Shown one piece after another: positions 42,921 to 51,674 of a DNA stretch of 64,000 bases (position 1 is the first letter of the stretch; every line of letters starts with the position of its first letter). The position numbers and the translations under genes were made by a program. The DNA lies in NCBI GenBank assembly GCA_049324875.1, contig JBMONC010000057.1, positions 17,238 through 81,237 of the forward strand. The letters run 5' to 3'. The notes under the pieces were generated by a model. It did not search any database. It was not told where the DNA came from and saw only the letters and a list, made by a program, of their open reading frames with translations. This DNA comes from JAWLHU01 sp049324875 (GTDB lineage Bacteria; Bacillota; Sulfobacillia; Symbiobacteriales; Symbiobacteriaceae).

Positions 42921-43991
42921 CTAACGCAGCGGCTTCAGCCGCGCCTCAATCTCGCCGCGGTGACCCTCCAGCCAGGCGGGCAGCTTCAACTGCTGCCCCA
43001 GCCGGCCCGGTTCCTCGTCGACGGCGAAGCCCGGGCCGTCGGTGGCAATCTCCAGCAGCAGGCCGTCGGGTGCCCGGAAGTAGATGCTCCTGAAGTAGGT
43101 GCGGTCCATGACCGGCGAGACCTGAAGCCCCATGGAGAGCAGGTGCTCCCGCCAGGCCAGCTGCTCCTCGGCATCCCTCGCCCGGAAGGCGATGTGGTGG
43201 GTCTGCCCGGCCCCGCCCTGCGCCGGATGGGCGGCGTTGGGCCAGCCGAAGAGCGTCAGGTCGCTGTGCGGCTTGATCTCCTTGCCGTCGTAACTCCCCC
43301 AGAAATAGTGCAGCGTCTCCGGATCATCCTGGTTGACGCTCTTCTTGATCAGCCGGAGCCCCAGCGCCTCCCCGTAAAACTGGTTGGCCCGCTCCACATC
43401 GTCGGTGATCCCCGTGATGTGATGAATCCCCTGCAGGGCCATGTCCGGGGTGATTCGCTCCACCGGCTCCGGGTGGGTGAGGCGCTGAATCTCCGCCTCA
43501 TCCCGGCTCCCACGCAGCTGCCGGGCCGGGGGGATGATCAGCTTCTGCCCCAGCGCCTCCACCGGCTCATCAATGGCGAAGCCGGGCCCCTCTGTGGCGA
43601 TCTCCAGGATCTGGCCGTCGGGGTCCTGGAAGTAGATCGAGCGGAAGTAGCCGCGGTTGTAGGGGCCGGAGACCGGCACCCCCTTGCCGTTGAGCCAGCG
43701 CTTCCACTTGAGCTGCGCCTCCGGCGTGGCCACCCCCAGGGCAAGGTGGTGGATCCCGCCGATGCCCCAGCGCCCCCTTCGGGCCTGCGGCCATTCAAAG
43801 AAGGTCAGGATCGTTCCCGGACGCCCCAGCTCATCGCCAAAGTAGAGATGGTAGCTCCCCGGGTCATCATAGTTGACCGTCTGCTTCACCAGCCCAAGCC
43901 CCAGCACGTCCCGGTAGAAGATCAGGGTGCGCTGGGCATCCCGGCTGACCATGGTGATATGGTGAAACCCCTGTGTGCTGAACGGGCCCAT
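42921..43991 (-). CDS. Ring-cleaving dioxygenase (MhqO-like, four VOC modules)
   Basis: The 356-residue glyoxalase/VOC-superfamily protein has two similar halves, each with two beta-alpha-beta modules starting with paired histidines: FHHITMVS, IHHLALGV, IHHITGIT and THHIAFRA. Metal ligands probably include the second His of such motifs and a Glu in LEIATEGPGF and LEIATDGPGF. This matches the MhqO/LinE-type ring-cleaving dioxygenases of Firmicutes. ATG 43991 follows GGAGGTGG. It is the first gene of a two-gene operon with the esterase. Confidence 0.9.
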   Translation of the reverse strand: MGPFSTQGFHHITMVSRDAQRTLIFYRDVLGLGLVKQTVNYDDPGSYHLYFGDELGRPGTILTFFEWPQARRGRWGIGGIHHLALGVATPEAQLKWKRWLNGKGVPVSGPYNRGYFRSIYFQDPDGQILEIATEGPGFAIDEPVEALGQKLIIPPARQLRGSRDEAEIQRLTHPEPVERITPDMALQGIHHITGITDDVERANQFYGEALGLRLIKKSVNQDDPETLHYFWGSYDGKEIKPHSDLTLFGWPNAAHPAQGGAGQTHHIAFRARDAEEQLAWREHLLSMGLQVSPVMDRTYFRSIYFRAPDGLLLEIATDGPGFAVDEEPGRLGQQLKLPAWLEGHRGEIEARLKPLR

Positions 43992-44102
43992 GAGACCACC
44001 TCCATAACCGCTTCGGACCTGGTGGCAAGGCCTCCGCCCCAGCTCGCACACCCCAGGGGAAGTCATCGCCCCATCAAACTAACAAAAAGTAAGTGTACAT
44101 GG

Positions 44103-44131
44103 ATCATAACAAAGTTTCCCCCAGGCGTCAA
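44103..44131 (-). promoter_or_regulatory. Promoter of the dioxygenase-esterase operon
   Basis: TTGACG (44131-44126) and TATGAT (44108-44103) are 17 bases apart on the minus strand. The predicted start near 44096 leaves a leader of about 105 bases. An imperfect inverted repeat, ACTTAC-N5-GTTAGT (5 of 6 pairs), lies at 44078-44094 over the start region and could be a MarR-type operator. Confidence 0.7.
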
Positions 44132-44157
44132 GCGCCGATGCGGCCCGAAGACGGAAA

Positions 44158-44187
44158 CCCCCCTCCGCGCCTGAGCACGGAAGGGGG
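44158..44187 (-). terminator. Terminator of the peptide ABC operon
   Basis: On the minus strand CCCCCTTCCG and CGGAGGGGGG pair with one bulge around a 10-base loop and are followed by TTTCCGTCTT. It lies about 60 bases after the DppC-like stop codon. Confidence 0.7.
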
Positions 44188-44249
44188 CCCCAGCACACCC
44201 GTATGCTACGGCACCGCCGGAGACCCCGACGGTGCCGACTCTTCCGATT

Positions 44250-45158
44250 CTACCGCTGCTCCTTGGGGTCCCAGGCTTCGCTGGCGCCATCGCCCACGAA
44301 GCGGAAGGCCAACACCGTAATCGTAATGAGGATACCCGGGTAGGCCGTTACCCAGGGCGCATTCCGTAGCACGGCGCGGCCGGTGGCCAGCATCTCACCC
44401 CAGGTGGGGTAGGGCGGCGGCGCACCGAAGCCCAGGAAGTTCAGGGTGGACTCGAAGATGATGGCGCCGGCAATGCGGAAGCTGGCGCTCACCAGCAGCA
44501 GGGCGATCACCTGCGGCATGATGTGTTTGAAGATGATCCGACCGTCCGTGGCGCCCATCGCCTGAGCGGCCTGCACATAGTCACGCTCCCGCAGGGAGAG
44601 GAACTGGCCGCGCACCAGCCTGGCCGCACTGGGCCAGGAGGTGAAGCCGATGACCAGCATCACCGTGTAGACGGAGCGGCTGACCACCGAGGAGACCACG
44701 ATCAGCAGGATCAGGAGCGGAATCGAGTCGATCGCCTCGGCGATGCGCATCAGGGTGACGTCGAGCCAGGAACCGGCCCGGTAACCCGCCAGGGCGCCAT
44801 AGGCGGCGCCGATCAGAATCGAGACGGTGGCGGCCACGAAGCCGACCGAGAGGGAGATCCGGGAGCCCCAGACCAGACGGCTGAAGACATCACGGCCATA
44901 TTGGTCCGTGCCGAGCCAGTGCTCCGGTGAGGGGGGCTTGTTCTTGTTGAGCAGATCCAGGTGGTTCCAGGGCTCGTGGGCGATCACGGGAGCCAGAATC
45001 GCCACGGTCACCAGCACAACCAGGATGGCGAGCCCCACGAGAGCGGTCTTGTTCCTGGCAAACCGGCGGGCAAAGATGCGGAACTGGCTTTCCTCGCGGG
45101 CGGCCATGCCGTGCTCGATGAGCTGTTGAGAAGAGGCCTTCTGTGCACTCAGAGCCAA
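44250..45158 (-). CDS. Oligopeptide ABC transporter permease (DppC/OppC-like)
   Basis: The 302-residue permease has an N-terminal cytoplasmic tail, a first helix (FARNKTALVGLAILVVLVTV) and the family motif HWLGTDQYGRDVFSRLVWG. The EAA loop reads QAAQAMGATDGRIIFKHIMP, and the C-terminal helix precedes GDGASEAWDPK. The start is a TTG at 45158 with GGTGGAGG just upstream; no ATG or GTG fits. It lies 12 bases after the DppB-like gene and is the last gene of the operon. Confidence 0.9.
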   Translation of the reverse strand: MALSAQKASSQQLIEHGMAAREESQFRIFARRFARNKTALVGLAILVVLVTVAILAPVIAHEPWNHLDLLNKNKPPSPEHWLGTDQYGRDVFSRLVWGSRISLSVGFVAATVSILIGAAYGALAGYRAGSWLDVTLMRIAEAIDSIPLLILLIVVSSVVSRSVYTVMLVIGFTSWPSAARLVRGQFLSLRERDYVQAAQAMGATDGRIIFKHIMPQVIALLLVSASFRIAGAIIFESTLNFLGFGAPPPYPTWGEMLATGRAVLRNAPWVTAYPGILITITVLAFRFVGDGASEAWDPKEQR

Positions 45159-45170
45159 TGCACCTCCACC

Positions 45171-46154
45171 CTACGAGTACTTGATGCGCGGGTCGACAAT
45201 GACGTAGACGAAGTCGGTCAGCAGGCTGCTCAGGTTGCCCACGAAGAAGCCGATCAGCAGGAAGGCCATCACCATGGGGTAGTCCTTGGAGTTGACCGCC
45301 TTGATCGAGAGGGCGCCGATACCCGGGTAGCCGAAGACGTACTCCAGCACCACGTTGCCGGCGAAGAAGACGCCCAGCAACCCGCTGGAGATCGTGACGA
45401 TGGGGAGCAGGGCGTTGCGCAGGGTGTGCTTGTAGATGACCACCTTTTCCGCAAGGCCCTTCGCCCGAGCGGTCCGGACATAGTCCTCCTTGAGCACGTC
45501 CAACATCGACCTGCGCGTGTAGGCCACAAGACCGGCCATACCGCCGGTGACACCGGTGAGCACCGGGAGCAGCATGTATTTGGCCCGGTCCAGGATCACC
45601 GCCAGCAGACCGGCGCTCTCCACCGTGATGTTCGGCGAAGAGAATCCGCTGGTGGGAATCAGGCCGCCGGATGGCAGGGCCACGTAAATGATTAACATGG
45701 CACCAACCCAGAAGTTGGGCATCGCATAGCCAAGGAACGAGAAGACGGAGACGACGTAATCGAGCATCGAGTACCGCCGAACGGCCACAATGATGCCGAT
45801 TGGGATGGAGAGAAGGTAGGTCAGGATGGTGATCGTCAGGGAGAGCTGAAGCGAGGGCAGCCACCGCCCCGCGATCGCCTCCATCACCGGTCTCTGGGTG
45901 GAGAAGGAGCGGCCCAGGTCACCCTGCAGCAGATTCCCCAGCCATTTGAAGTACTGAACATGAATGGGGTCATCAAGCCCCCACTGCTTCCGCAACGCCG
46001 CGATATCCTCCGGGCGGACGTTCGGGTCCTCACCGGCCAGGAAGATATCCTCCGGGCCGCCTGGAGCCATCTGCATCAGGCCGAACGTCATGAGGGTCAC
46101 GATGAAGAAGAGTGGGATGAGCTGGAGCAGGCGGCGGGTCATGTAGCGGCGCAA
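45171..46154 (-). CDS. Oligopeptide ABC transporter permease (DppB/OppB-like)
   Basis: The 327-residue protein has the OppB/DppB pattern: RRLLQLIPLFFIVTLMTFGL in the first helix, GDLGRSFSTQRPV in the periplasmic loop, and the EAA loop TARAKGLAEKVVIYKHTLRN. TTG 46154 is chosen because GGAGG lies 7 bases upstream; a GTG five codons earlier in the frame directly touches that site. It pairs with the DppC-like permease. No ATP-binding subunits follow, so energising proteins must be encoded elsewhere. Confidence 0.9.
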   Translation of the reverse strand: MRRYMTRRLLQLIPLFFIVTLMTFGLMQMAPGGPEDIFLAGEDPNVRPEDIAALRKQWGLDDPIHVQYFKWLGNLLQGDLGRSFSTQRPVMEAIAGRWLPSLQLSLTITILTYLLSIPIGIIVAVRRYSMLDYVVSVFSFLGYAMPNFWVGAMLIIYVALPSGGLIPTSGFSSPNITVESAGLLAVILDRAKYMLLPVLTGVTGGMAGLVAYTRRSMLDVLKEDYVRTARAKGLAEKVVIYKHTLRNALLPIVTISSGLLGVFFAGNVVLEYVFGYPGIGALSIKAVNSKDYPMVMAFLLIGFFVGNLSSLLTDFVYVIVDPRIKYS

Positions 46155-46229
46155 ACCGCTCACCTCCGGTGGATTGGACAGGGCGGGGGGCACCCGTTTC
46201 AGGGCGCCCCCTTCCCAGTGCGGTCCAGA

Positions 46230-47960
46230 CTACTGCTCGGTGACGTAGTACTGGTCGAGACCGACCAGACCGTAACCGTTCGCCACGGCAACACCCTTGA
46301 TGTCCTTCTTGATGAAGTCCGTCCAGAGGTTGACGTAGATCGGGTTGACCGGCGCCGCAGCCATGATCAGCTGCTCAGCCTGCTGGTAGATCTTCTTCCG
46401 CTCGTTCAGGTCGATGGTGGTCATGCCCTTCTCGAGCAGCGCATCGACCTCCGGGTTGCTGAAGCGGGAGGTGTTGGAACCCTGGTTGACGCCCTTGTCG
46501 TCCTTCAGGATCGACTTCGTGTTGAAGGCGTTGAACGAGATGTAGGGATCGACCGAGAAGCCGATGCCGGAGAAGACGATGTTGAAGCCGCCTTCACGCA
46601 TGTTCTTCAGCACGGTGTTGAAGTCGACCATCTCGAGCTGTACCTCGATGCCGATCGCCTGCCAATCCTTCTGGGAGGCCAGGGCGATGCCCTCGACGAT
46701 CGGGTTGCCCTTGGTGGCGTAGTAGACGACCTTCAGGGGCTTGCCGTCCTTCTGGTAGAACCCGTTGGCGCCCTTGGTGAAGCCGGCCTTCTGGATCAGC
46801 TCCTCGGCCTTCTTCGGATCGTAGTTGTAGGGCTTCAGGTCCTTGTTGAAGATCCAGTGGATCGGCGGCACGAAGCCGGCGGGCAGGCTCGCCTTGTTGT
46901 CCATGACGCCCTGGATGATCGCCTGACGGTTCAGGCCGTGGCTGAGGGCCTGGCGGACCTCCAGGATATCGGTCGGGAACTTCTCCAGGTTGAAGGTCTG
47001 GTAGCCATAGCCCATGCGATCCCAGTCGTAGCCGACCAGGACATCCTTCTTCTCCGCCTTCAGCCGGTCGACGTTGCCCGGCTCCATCGAGCCGTAGTAG
47101 GAGAGCTCACCGGCCTCCAGGGCGGCGATGGCGGTGTTGGTCTCGGGGATCACCCGGATGCGGATCCGGTCGAAGTACGGGCCGACGACGCCCTTCTTCG
47201 CCTTGTCGCTGGCCAGGGCGTAGAGCTCACGGTCCTTCGCCCAGTAATCGTCATTCCGCTCCAGCAGGGTGTGCTCGCCGGGCTTCCACTCGACGAACTT
47301 CCAGGGACCGGCGCCGATCGGCTTCTTCCAGAACTCGTGGGCAGCCATGTCCTTCACAGGCACGTTGCCCAGGATGTGCTTGGGCAGGGGGGCATAGTAA
47401 GGCACGCTGAACATGAACGGAGCGAAGACGGTCTTGGTCTTGAACTCGACGGTGTAGTCATCCAGCGCCTTGACCGATTCCAGCTGGGCGACAGCGCTCT
47501 TGGAGCGGCCCTTGTAGTCGTCGCTCATCAGGATCTCGTAGGCAAAGGCGATATCCTGGGCCTTCACCTCGACGCCGTCGTGGTACTTCACGCCCTTGCG
47601 GAGCTTGAAGGTGTAGGTCTTGTTGTCAGCGCCGACGGTGGGCATCGCCTCAGCGAGCCAGGGCTCGGGCTGGAGGGTCTGGGCATTCAGCATCAGCAGA
47701 CCGCCGCCGAAGACCTTATCGGTCACCGTGGTGGTGTAGGCGCTGGAGGCCCAGTAGAAGGCAAAGGTGTCCGGGTCAGAGGGCACGTGGTAGACGTACT
47801 CGCCGCCCTTGGCGGGCTTCTTCACCGCCGGGGCCTGGGTCTGGTTGTTCTCCTGGGGCTTGGGGGGATCGGTCTTCTGGGAACCCGAGCTGCAGGCCGA
47901 AAGGAACAGGGCCGCGATCACAAAGAGACTCATAAACGAAACAAGCCGTTTCCGAGACAA
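46230..47960 (-). CDS. Peptide ABC transporter substrate-binding lipoprotein (OppA/DppA-like)
   Basis: The protein of about 576 residues starts with a lipoprotein signal (ALFLSACSS) and belongs to the family-5 solute-binding proteins: YTFKLRKGVKYHDGVEVKAQDIAF, split as TFKLRKGVKYHDG and VEVKAQDIAFAYE, plus WKFVEWKPGEHTLLERNDDYW, split as WKFVEWKPGEH and LLERNDDYW. It delivers oligopeptides or other large solutes to the two permeases downstream. TTG 47960 has GGAGG 8 bases upstream; GTG 47969 in frame is too close to it. The protein heads the operon. Confidence 0.9.
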   Translation of the reverse strand: MSRKRLVSFMSLFVIAALFLSACSSGSQKTDPPKPQENNQTQAPAVKKPAKGGEYVYHVPSDPDTFAFYWASSAYTTTVTDKVFGGGLLMLNAQTLQPEPWLAEAMPTVGADNKTYTFKLRKGVKYHDGVEVKAQDIAFAYEILMSDDYKGRSKSAVAQLESVKALDDYTVEFKTKTVFAPFMFSVPYYAPLPKHILGNVPVKDMAAHEFWKKPIGAGPWKFVEWKPGEHTLLERNDDYWAKDRELYALASDKAKKGVVGPYFDRIRIRVIPETNTAIAALEAGELSYYGSMEPGNVDRLKAEKKDVLVGYDWDRMGYGYQTFNLEKFPTDILEVRQALSHGLNRQAIIQGVMDNKASLPAGFVPPIHWIFNKDLKPYNYDPKKAEELIQKAGFTKGANGFYQKDGKPLKVVYYATKGNPIVEGIALASQKDWQAIGIEVQLEMVDFNTVLKNMREGGFNIVFSGIGFSVDPYISFNAFNTKSILKDDKGVNQGSNTSRFSNPEVDALLEKGMTTIDLNERKKIYQQAEQLIMAAAPVNPIYVNLWTDFIKKDIKGVAVANGYGLVGLDQYYVTEQ

Positions 47961-48205
47961 TTGGGCCACCTCCGTGTGTATTCTATCTGTGCCCCGTTCA
48001 CCAAATTATACGTCCAATTGAGTTTTCCTGCATGTTTCCGATTGTTCCCCGGATAACAAATAAATCCAAAGGTACACCTAGATTAAGTTACGACCTTTGG
48101 AAGATAGATTACGCCATTATTTCCTGCGTTCTCTTCAAAAATCAGCAATGATTGGCATGCACAGTTGGGGCGCTTTCGTGCGCGCTGTGCAGGCCACGTC
48201 GGGGC
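47961..48205. other. AT-richer intergenic region with inverted repeat
   Basis: This stretch is clearly lower in GC than its neighbours and carries no convincing gene. It contains TCCAAAGGT (48065-48073) and ACCTTTGGA (48093-48101), a 9-bp inverted repeat around 19 bases. On the minus strand it contains TATAAT at 48010-48005 (no good -35), 45 bases before the OppA-like start. It probably holds the regulatory region of the peptide-transport operon. Confidence 0.5.
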
Positions 48206-48237
48206 AAATAAAGCAAGGCGCCACAGGTGTGGCGCCT
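48206..48237 (-). terminator. Terminator of glnS
   Basis: AGGCGCCAC and GTGGCGCCT form a perfect 9-bp stem with a 4-base loop, followed on the minus strand by TGCTTTATTT, 19 bases after the glnS stop. Confidence 0.88.
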
Positions 48238-48256
48238 CGCTGCATTACGATCCCCT

Positions 48257-49933
48257 TTATCGGTCACGGACTTTGGCCCAGGTGTCCTTCAGCGTGATCG
48301 TCCGGTTGAAGACCAGGGTATCCGGGCTGGAGTCCGGGTCGACGCAGAAGTAACCGTGACGCAGGAACTGGTAGCGGGTGCCGGGTGTCGCCTGTGCCAT
48401 GCTGGGTTCGACCTTACAGCCCGTAAGCACCTCCAGCGAGTTCGGGTTCAGGTTGGCCATGGCGTCCCCGCCCTCGTTCGGGTTCTCGGTCAGGAACAGG
48501 TTCTCGTAGACCCGCACCGTCGCATCCATGGCGTGCTGGGCCGATACCCAGTGGATGGTGCTCTTCACCTTCCGGCCGTCGGGGGCCTCGCCCCCCCGGG
48601 TCTCGGGGTCATAGGTGCAGCGGAGCTCCACCACCTGGCCGGTCTGGGGGTCCTTCACCACCTCTTCGCACCGGATGAAGTACGCCCCCTTGAGGCGGAC
48701 CTCGCGCCCGGGCGCAAGGCGGAAGTACTTGGGCGCCGGGTTCTCCATGAAGTCCTCCTGCTCGATGTAGAGCGTGCGGGAGAACGGGACGAGGCGGCTG
48801 CCCGCAGCCGGATCTTCCGGGTTGTTCTCCACGGGAAACTCCTCAACCTGGCCATCCGGGTAGTTGACCAGCACGACCTTCAGCGGCCGGAGCACCGCCA
48901 TCATCCGGGGGGCCCTGCGGTTCAGGTCCTCCCGGACAAAGTGCTCCAGTTGGGCCAGGCTGACCACGCTGTTGGTCTTGGCGACCCCCACATCGTTCAT
49001 GAAGTTGCGGATCGCTTCGGGAGTGTAGCCCCGCCGCCGCATCCCCGAGAGGGTCGGCATGCGCGGATCGTCCCAGCCGCTCACATGCCCCTCCTCCACC
49101 AGCCGGCGAAGATTCCGCTTGCTGGTGATCGTGTGGGTCAGATTGAGGCGCGCAAACTCGATCTGCTTGGGGGCGTCGGGGATCCGCAGCTGCTCCAGGA
49201 GCCAGTTGTAGAGCGGCCGGTGATCCTCAAACTCCAGCGTGCAGAGGGAGTGGGTGATCCCCTCAATCGCATCGGACAGGGGGTGGGCGTAGTCATAGGT
49301 CGGATAGATGCACCACTTGTCCCCCGTCTGGTGGTGTGTGGCATGGAGGATCCGGTAGAGGACCGGGTCGCGCATGTTCATGTTGCCGGAGGCCATATCG
49401 ATCTTGGCCCGCAGCGTCCGGGCGCCGTTGGGGAACTCCCCCTCCTTCATCCGGCGGAAGAGGTCCAGGTTCTCCTCGACCGACCGGTTCCGGTAGGGGC
49501 TCTCCCGCCCCGGCTCGGTCAGGGTGCCCCGGTAGGCGCGCACCTCCTCCTGGCTCAGGTCGCAGACATAGGCCTTGCCTTCCTTGATCAGCTGGATGGC
49601 CCACTCGTACAGCTGGTCAAAGTAACTGGAGGCATAGTAGCACCGGTCGCCCCAGTCAAAGCCGAGCCAGCGGATATCCTCCTTGATGGACTCGACGTAC
49701 TCGACGTCCTCGGCGGTCGGGTTGGTATCGTCGAAGCGCAGGTTGCAAAGACCCCCGTTGGCCGCCGCGATGCCGAAGTCCAGGCAGATCGCCTTGGCGT
49801 GACCGATGTGGAGGTAGCCGTTGGGTTCCGGCGGGAACCTGGTGTGCACCCGGCCCCCGTAGCGGCCGGCCGCCCGGTCTTCGTTGATGATGTCCTGAAT
49901 GAAGTTGGCGGCATTGTAGTCCTGTACCGACAA
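48257..49933 (-). CDS. glnS: Glutaminyl-tRNA synthetase
   Basis: The 558-residue class I synthetase charges tRNA-Gln with glutamine. It has the GlnRS-specific PPEPNGYLHIGHAKAICLDF, split as PPEPNGYLHIGHAKA and ICLDFG, with the HIGH motif. It also has NLRFDDTNP and FEDHRPLYNW, the KMSKS-equivalent ITSKRNLRRLV, and a C-terminal beta-barrel anticodon domain with RRGYTPEAIRNF. The length matches the E. coli enzyme. TTG 49933 is chosen from the AGAGGTGG site and the MSVQDYNAANF N terminus. GlnRS is uncommon in Firmicutes, which usually make Gln-tRNA by the GatCAB route, so acquisition by transfer is plausible. Confidence 0.95.
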   Translation of the reverse strand: MSVQDYNAANFIQDIINEDRAAGRYGGRVHTRFPPEPNGYLHIGHAKAICLDFGIAAANGGLCNLRFDDTNPTAEDVEYVESIKEDIRWLGFDWGDRCYYASSYFDQLYEWAIQLIKEGKAYVCDLSQEEVRAYRGTLTEPGRESPYRNRSVEENLDLFRRMKEGEFPNGARTLRAKIDMASGNMNMRDPVLYRILHATHHQTGDKWCIYPTYDYAHPLSDAIEGITHSLCTLEFEDHRPLYNWLLEQLRIPDAPKQIEFARLNLTHTITSKRNLRRLVEEGHVSGWDDPRMPTLSGMRRRGYTPEAIRNFMNDVGVAKTNSVVSLAQLEHFVREDLNRRAPRMMAVLRPLKVVLVNYPDGQVEEFPVENNPEDPAAGSRLVPFSRTLYIEQEDFMENPAPKYFRLAPGREVRLKGAYFIRCEEVVKDPQTGQVVELRCTYDPETRGGEAPDGRKVKSTIHWVSAQHAMDATVRVYENLFLTENPNEGGDAMANLNPNSLEVLTGCKVEPSMAQATPGTRYQFLRHGYFCVDPDSSPDTLVFNRTITLKDTWAKVRDR

Positions 49934-50051
49934 AAGAAACCACCTCTGAATTTCCAGTCTTGCCTGGCCCGGCAGAGACGATGCAGATACCGAACACTCT
50001 AAGCATAATCCTGCAGACCCCTGTTGGAAAGGGCCTAATCGGCGGTTCGCT

Positions 50052-50501
50052 TTGGTGAAACCTAGTGGCAGAGATGTGCGGGTTCGTGATCTGCCCGACA
50101 GCCGGGCCCGCCAGACGGTCAGCCCCGACGACCTGCGGGAGACGATCTTCGGAGCCAACTACCAGCGGCGGGGCGAGGGGGTGGTCTGGACAAGAGCAAA
50201 GGAGCAGGCAAGGCGCCTGCTCCAGGCGGGTGAAGCGGTTCTGATCGATGCGACCAATGTCTCCAGGGCCGCCCGGTCCCCCTGGGTCCGCATGGCCCGG
50301 AACAGCGGCGTCAACGCCTACGCGATCGCGTGCTGGGAGCCCGGGCAGACACCGGTGGAAGAGCTCCTGAGGCGGAATGCAGAGCGGGCGCGCACCGTCC
50401 CGGAGGAAAAGCTGCGGGAGATTGCCGCGGCCTGGGTCTCACCGTCCATCACGGAAGGGTTTCAGGCCGTCTGGCCTGTGGTGGGGATGGCCGGCAGGTA
50501 A
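50052..50501 (+). pseudogene. N-terminally truncated P-loop kinase-like protein (AAA_33/polynucleotide-kinase type)
   Basis: The 149-codon frame matches the body of small P-loop kinases: TVSPDDLRETIFG, LLQAGEAVLIDATNVSRAAR (the conserved DATN), AIACWEPGQTPVEELLRRN and RTVPEEKLREIAA. The Walker A segment that should precede it by about 20 residues is absent. The frame starts at a TTG with LVKPSGRDV, and upstream frames encode nothing like GxxGxGKS. It may be a decayed gene or a truncated, inactive protein. It is divergent from glnS and convergent with the next gene, 4 bases away. Confidence 0.65.
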
Positions 50502-50505
50502 ACCG

Positions 50506-51540
50506 CTAGCGCAACAGCGCGTCGAGATCCCTCAGGTCGTTGGCGTAGAAGATGGTGATCAGGCCTGTCTCCGGCGCTCGGTCGGTGAAGATTCCGGTGG
50601 CATACATCTGCCCGGCGATCGCTCTTCGCAGGTAGCGCCACAGGTGCATCATCATGGAGGCGGGGGGCACCCCCTGTCTGCCGCTCGCTGTCGAGCGGAG
50701 CAGGTCCTGCAGCGCCCCAAGCCGGCTCATAAAGTAGCCACGGGTGATCTCGCCGACCTGGTGGACGATGGGCATGCACCTGGCCAGTTGCGCCTGTGTC
50801 AGCACGTCGGCCTCCGGCCGCCCGTCCCGGACCAGGCCGACCTGTTCAGCCGCCGACCAGAGGGCCGGGTGCTCGGCCTTGCCGCTGATCAACTCAGCGA
50901 AGGCATCGGTCAGAAAGGCGTTCAGCTGCCTGGTATACCCCGGTTCGGCGGGCGAGGTGCCGGCGGCCGGGGGCCGGAGGAGATAGCTGACCCCCCCGGG
51001 CCCGATGAAGACGGCGGTGTACCGGCTACCCCTGTGCACACCCTTGTTCTGCAGGTCCGGCCCAAGTGCATCGTAGGCGGCACAGACCTCGTTGAAGTCC
51101 ACCTTGCTGCGCGCGTATTTGCCCCCGTAGCCGGCCCAGTCGACGGCGATCCCCTCACGCCGGAGGAGCTGCCCGAGGCTCTGCCCGATGCCGATGATCC
51201 CTACGAGAAAGTTCGTCACAACGGGCGGCTCGTCCCGCATCTCGGCGGCGGCTTCAGCAACGAGGGCGGCCAGTTCGGCACCGATCTCCTGCGCTGCGGC
51301 GTTGACCCGGCGGATATCCTCCTCCAGGAAGACCGCTGTGTTCAGGTGGATCAGGCCCCGCTCCTCGCGGAGGACGTGCATGGCCTGCAGCTCGTCGCGG
51401 ATGCTGCCGTCCAGATCGGCTCGTCCGACCGGCGCCCTCGCTACCCTGGCCACGACTTCAAGGACATCCGCTGTGAGGAACCGGCTGATGGCACCATAGG
51501 CCTCTCCCGAGTAGCTGGCGATCACCGGTTTGAGCTGCAT
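50506..51540 (-). CDS. Conserved hypothetical protein with winged-helix-like N terminus
   Basis: I do not recognise this 344-residue protein. The first 100 residues (FLTADVLEVVARVARAPVGRAD, split as FLTADVLEVVARV and ARAPVGRAD, then LHVLREERGLIHLNTAV-type beta-wing) resemble a winged-helix domain. A helix-rich middle and a mixed C terminus with GSRYTAVFIGPGGVSYLL and TGLITIFYANDL follow. No transmembrane segments or catalytic motifs are clear. ATG 51540 follows GGAGGCGATGAG; longer in-frame sequence runs through the upstream palindromes. It may be a ligand-responsive regulator, and the nearby palindromes could be its sites. Confidence 0.7.
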   Translation of the reverse strand: MQLKPVIASYSGEAYGAISRFLTADVLEVVARVARAPVGRADLDGSIRDELQAMHVLREERGLIHLNTAVFLEEDIRRVNAAAQEIGAELAALVAEAAAEMRDEPPVVTNFLVGIIGIGQSLGQLLRREGIAVDWAGYGGKYARSKVDFNEVCAAYDALGPDLQNKGVHRGSRYTAVFIGPGGVSYLLRPPAAGTSPAEPGYTRQLNAFLTDAFAELISGKAEHPALWSAAEQVGLVRDGRPEADVLTQAQLARCMPIVHQVGEITRGYFMSRLGALQDLLRSTASGRQGVPPASMMMHLWRYLRRAIAGQMYATGIFTDRAPETGLITIFYANDLRDLDALLR

Positions 51541-51674
51541 CTCATCGCCTCCGTTTTCTGGCCCGCTCGTGCAGGCCGGCCCATGCGGAGTGTACCAGAA
51601 GACGGGGCGATTTGTAAGGTTAATTCGAACTACACCACATGGTGCGAACGGCTCCGGTGAGTCCAGGCGCCTCG

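Noticed and set aside
45960..48056. Open 698-codon plus-strand frame opposite the peptide-binding protein
   Set aside because: Composition (Val, Leu, His, Asp, Gly repeats) is that of an antisense shadow. The minus-strand frame encodes a clear family-5 binding protein.
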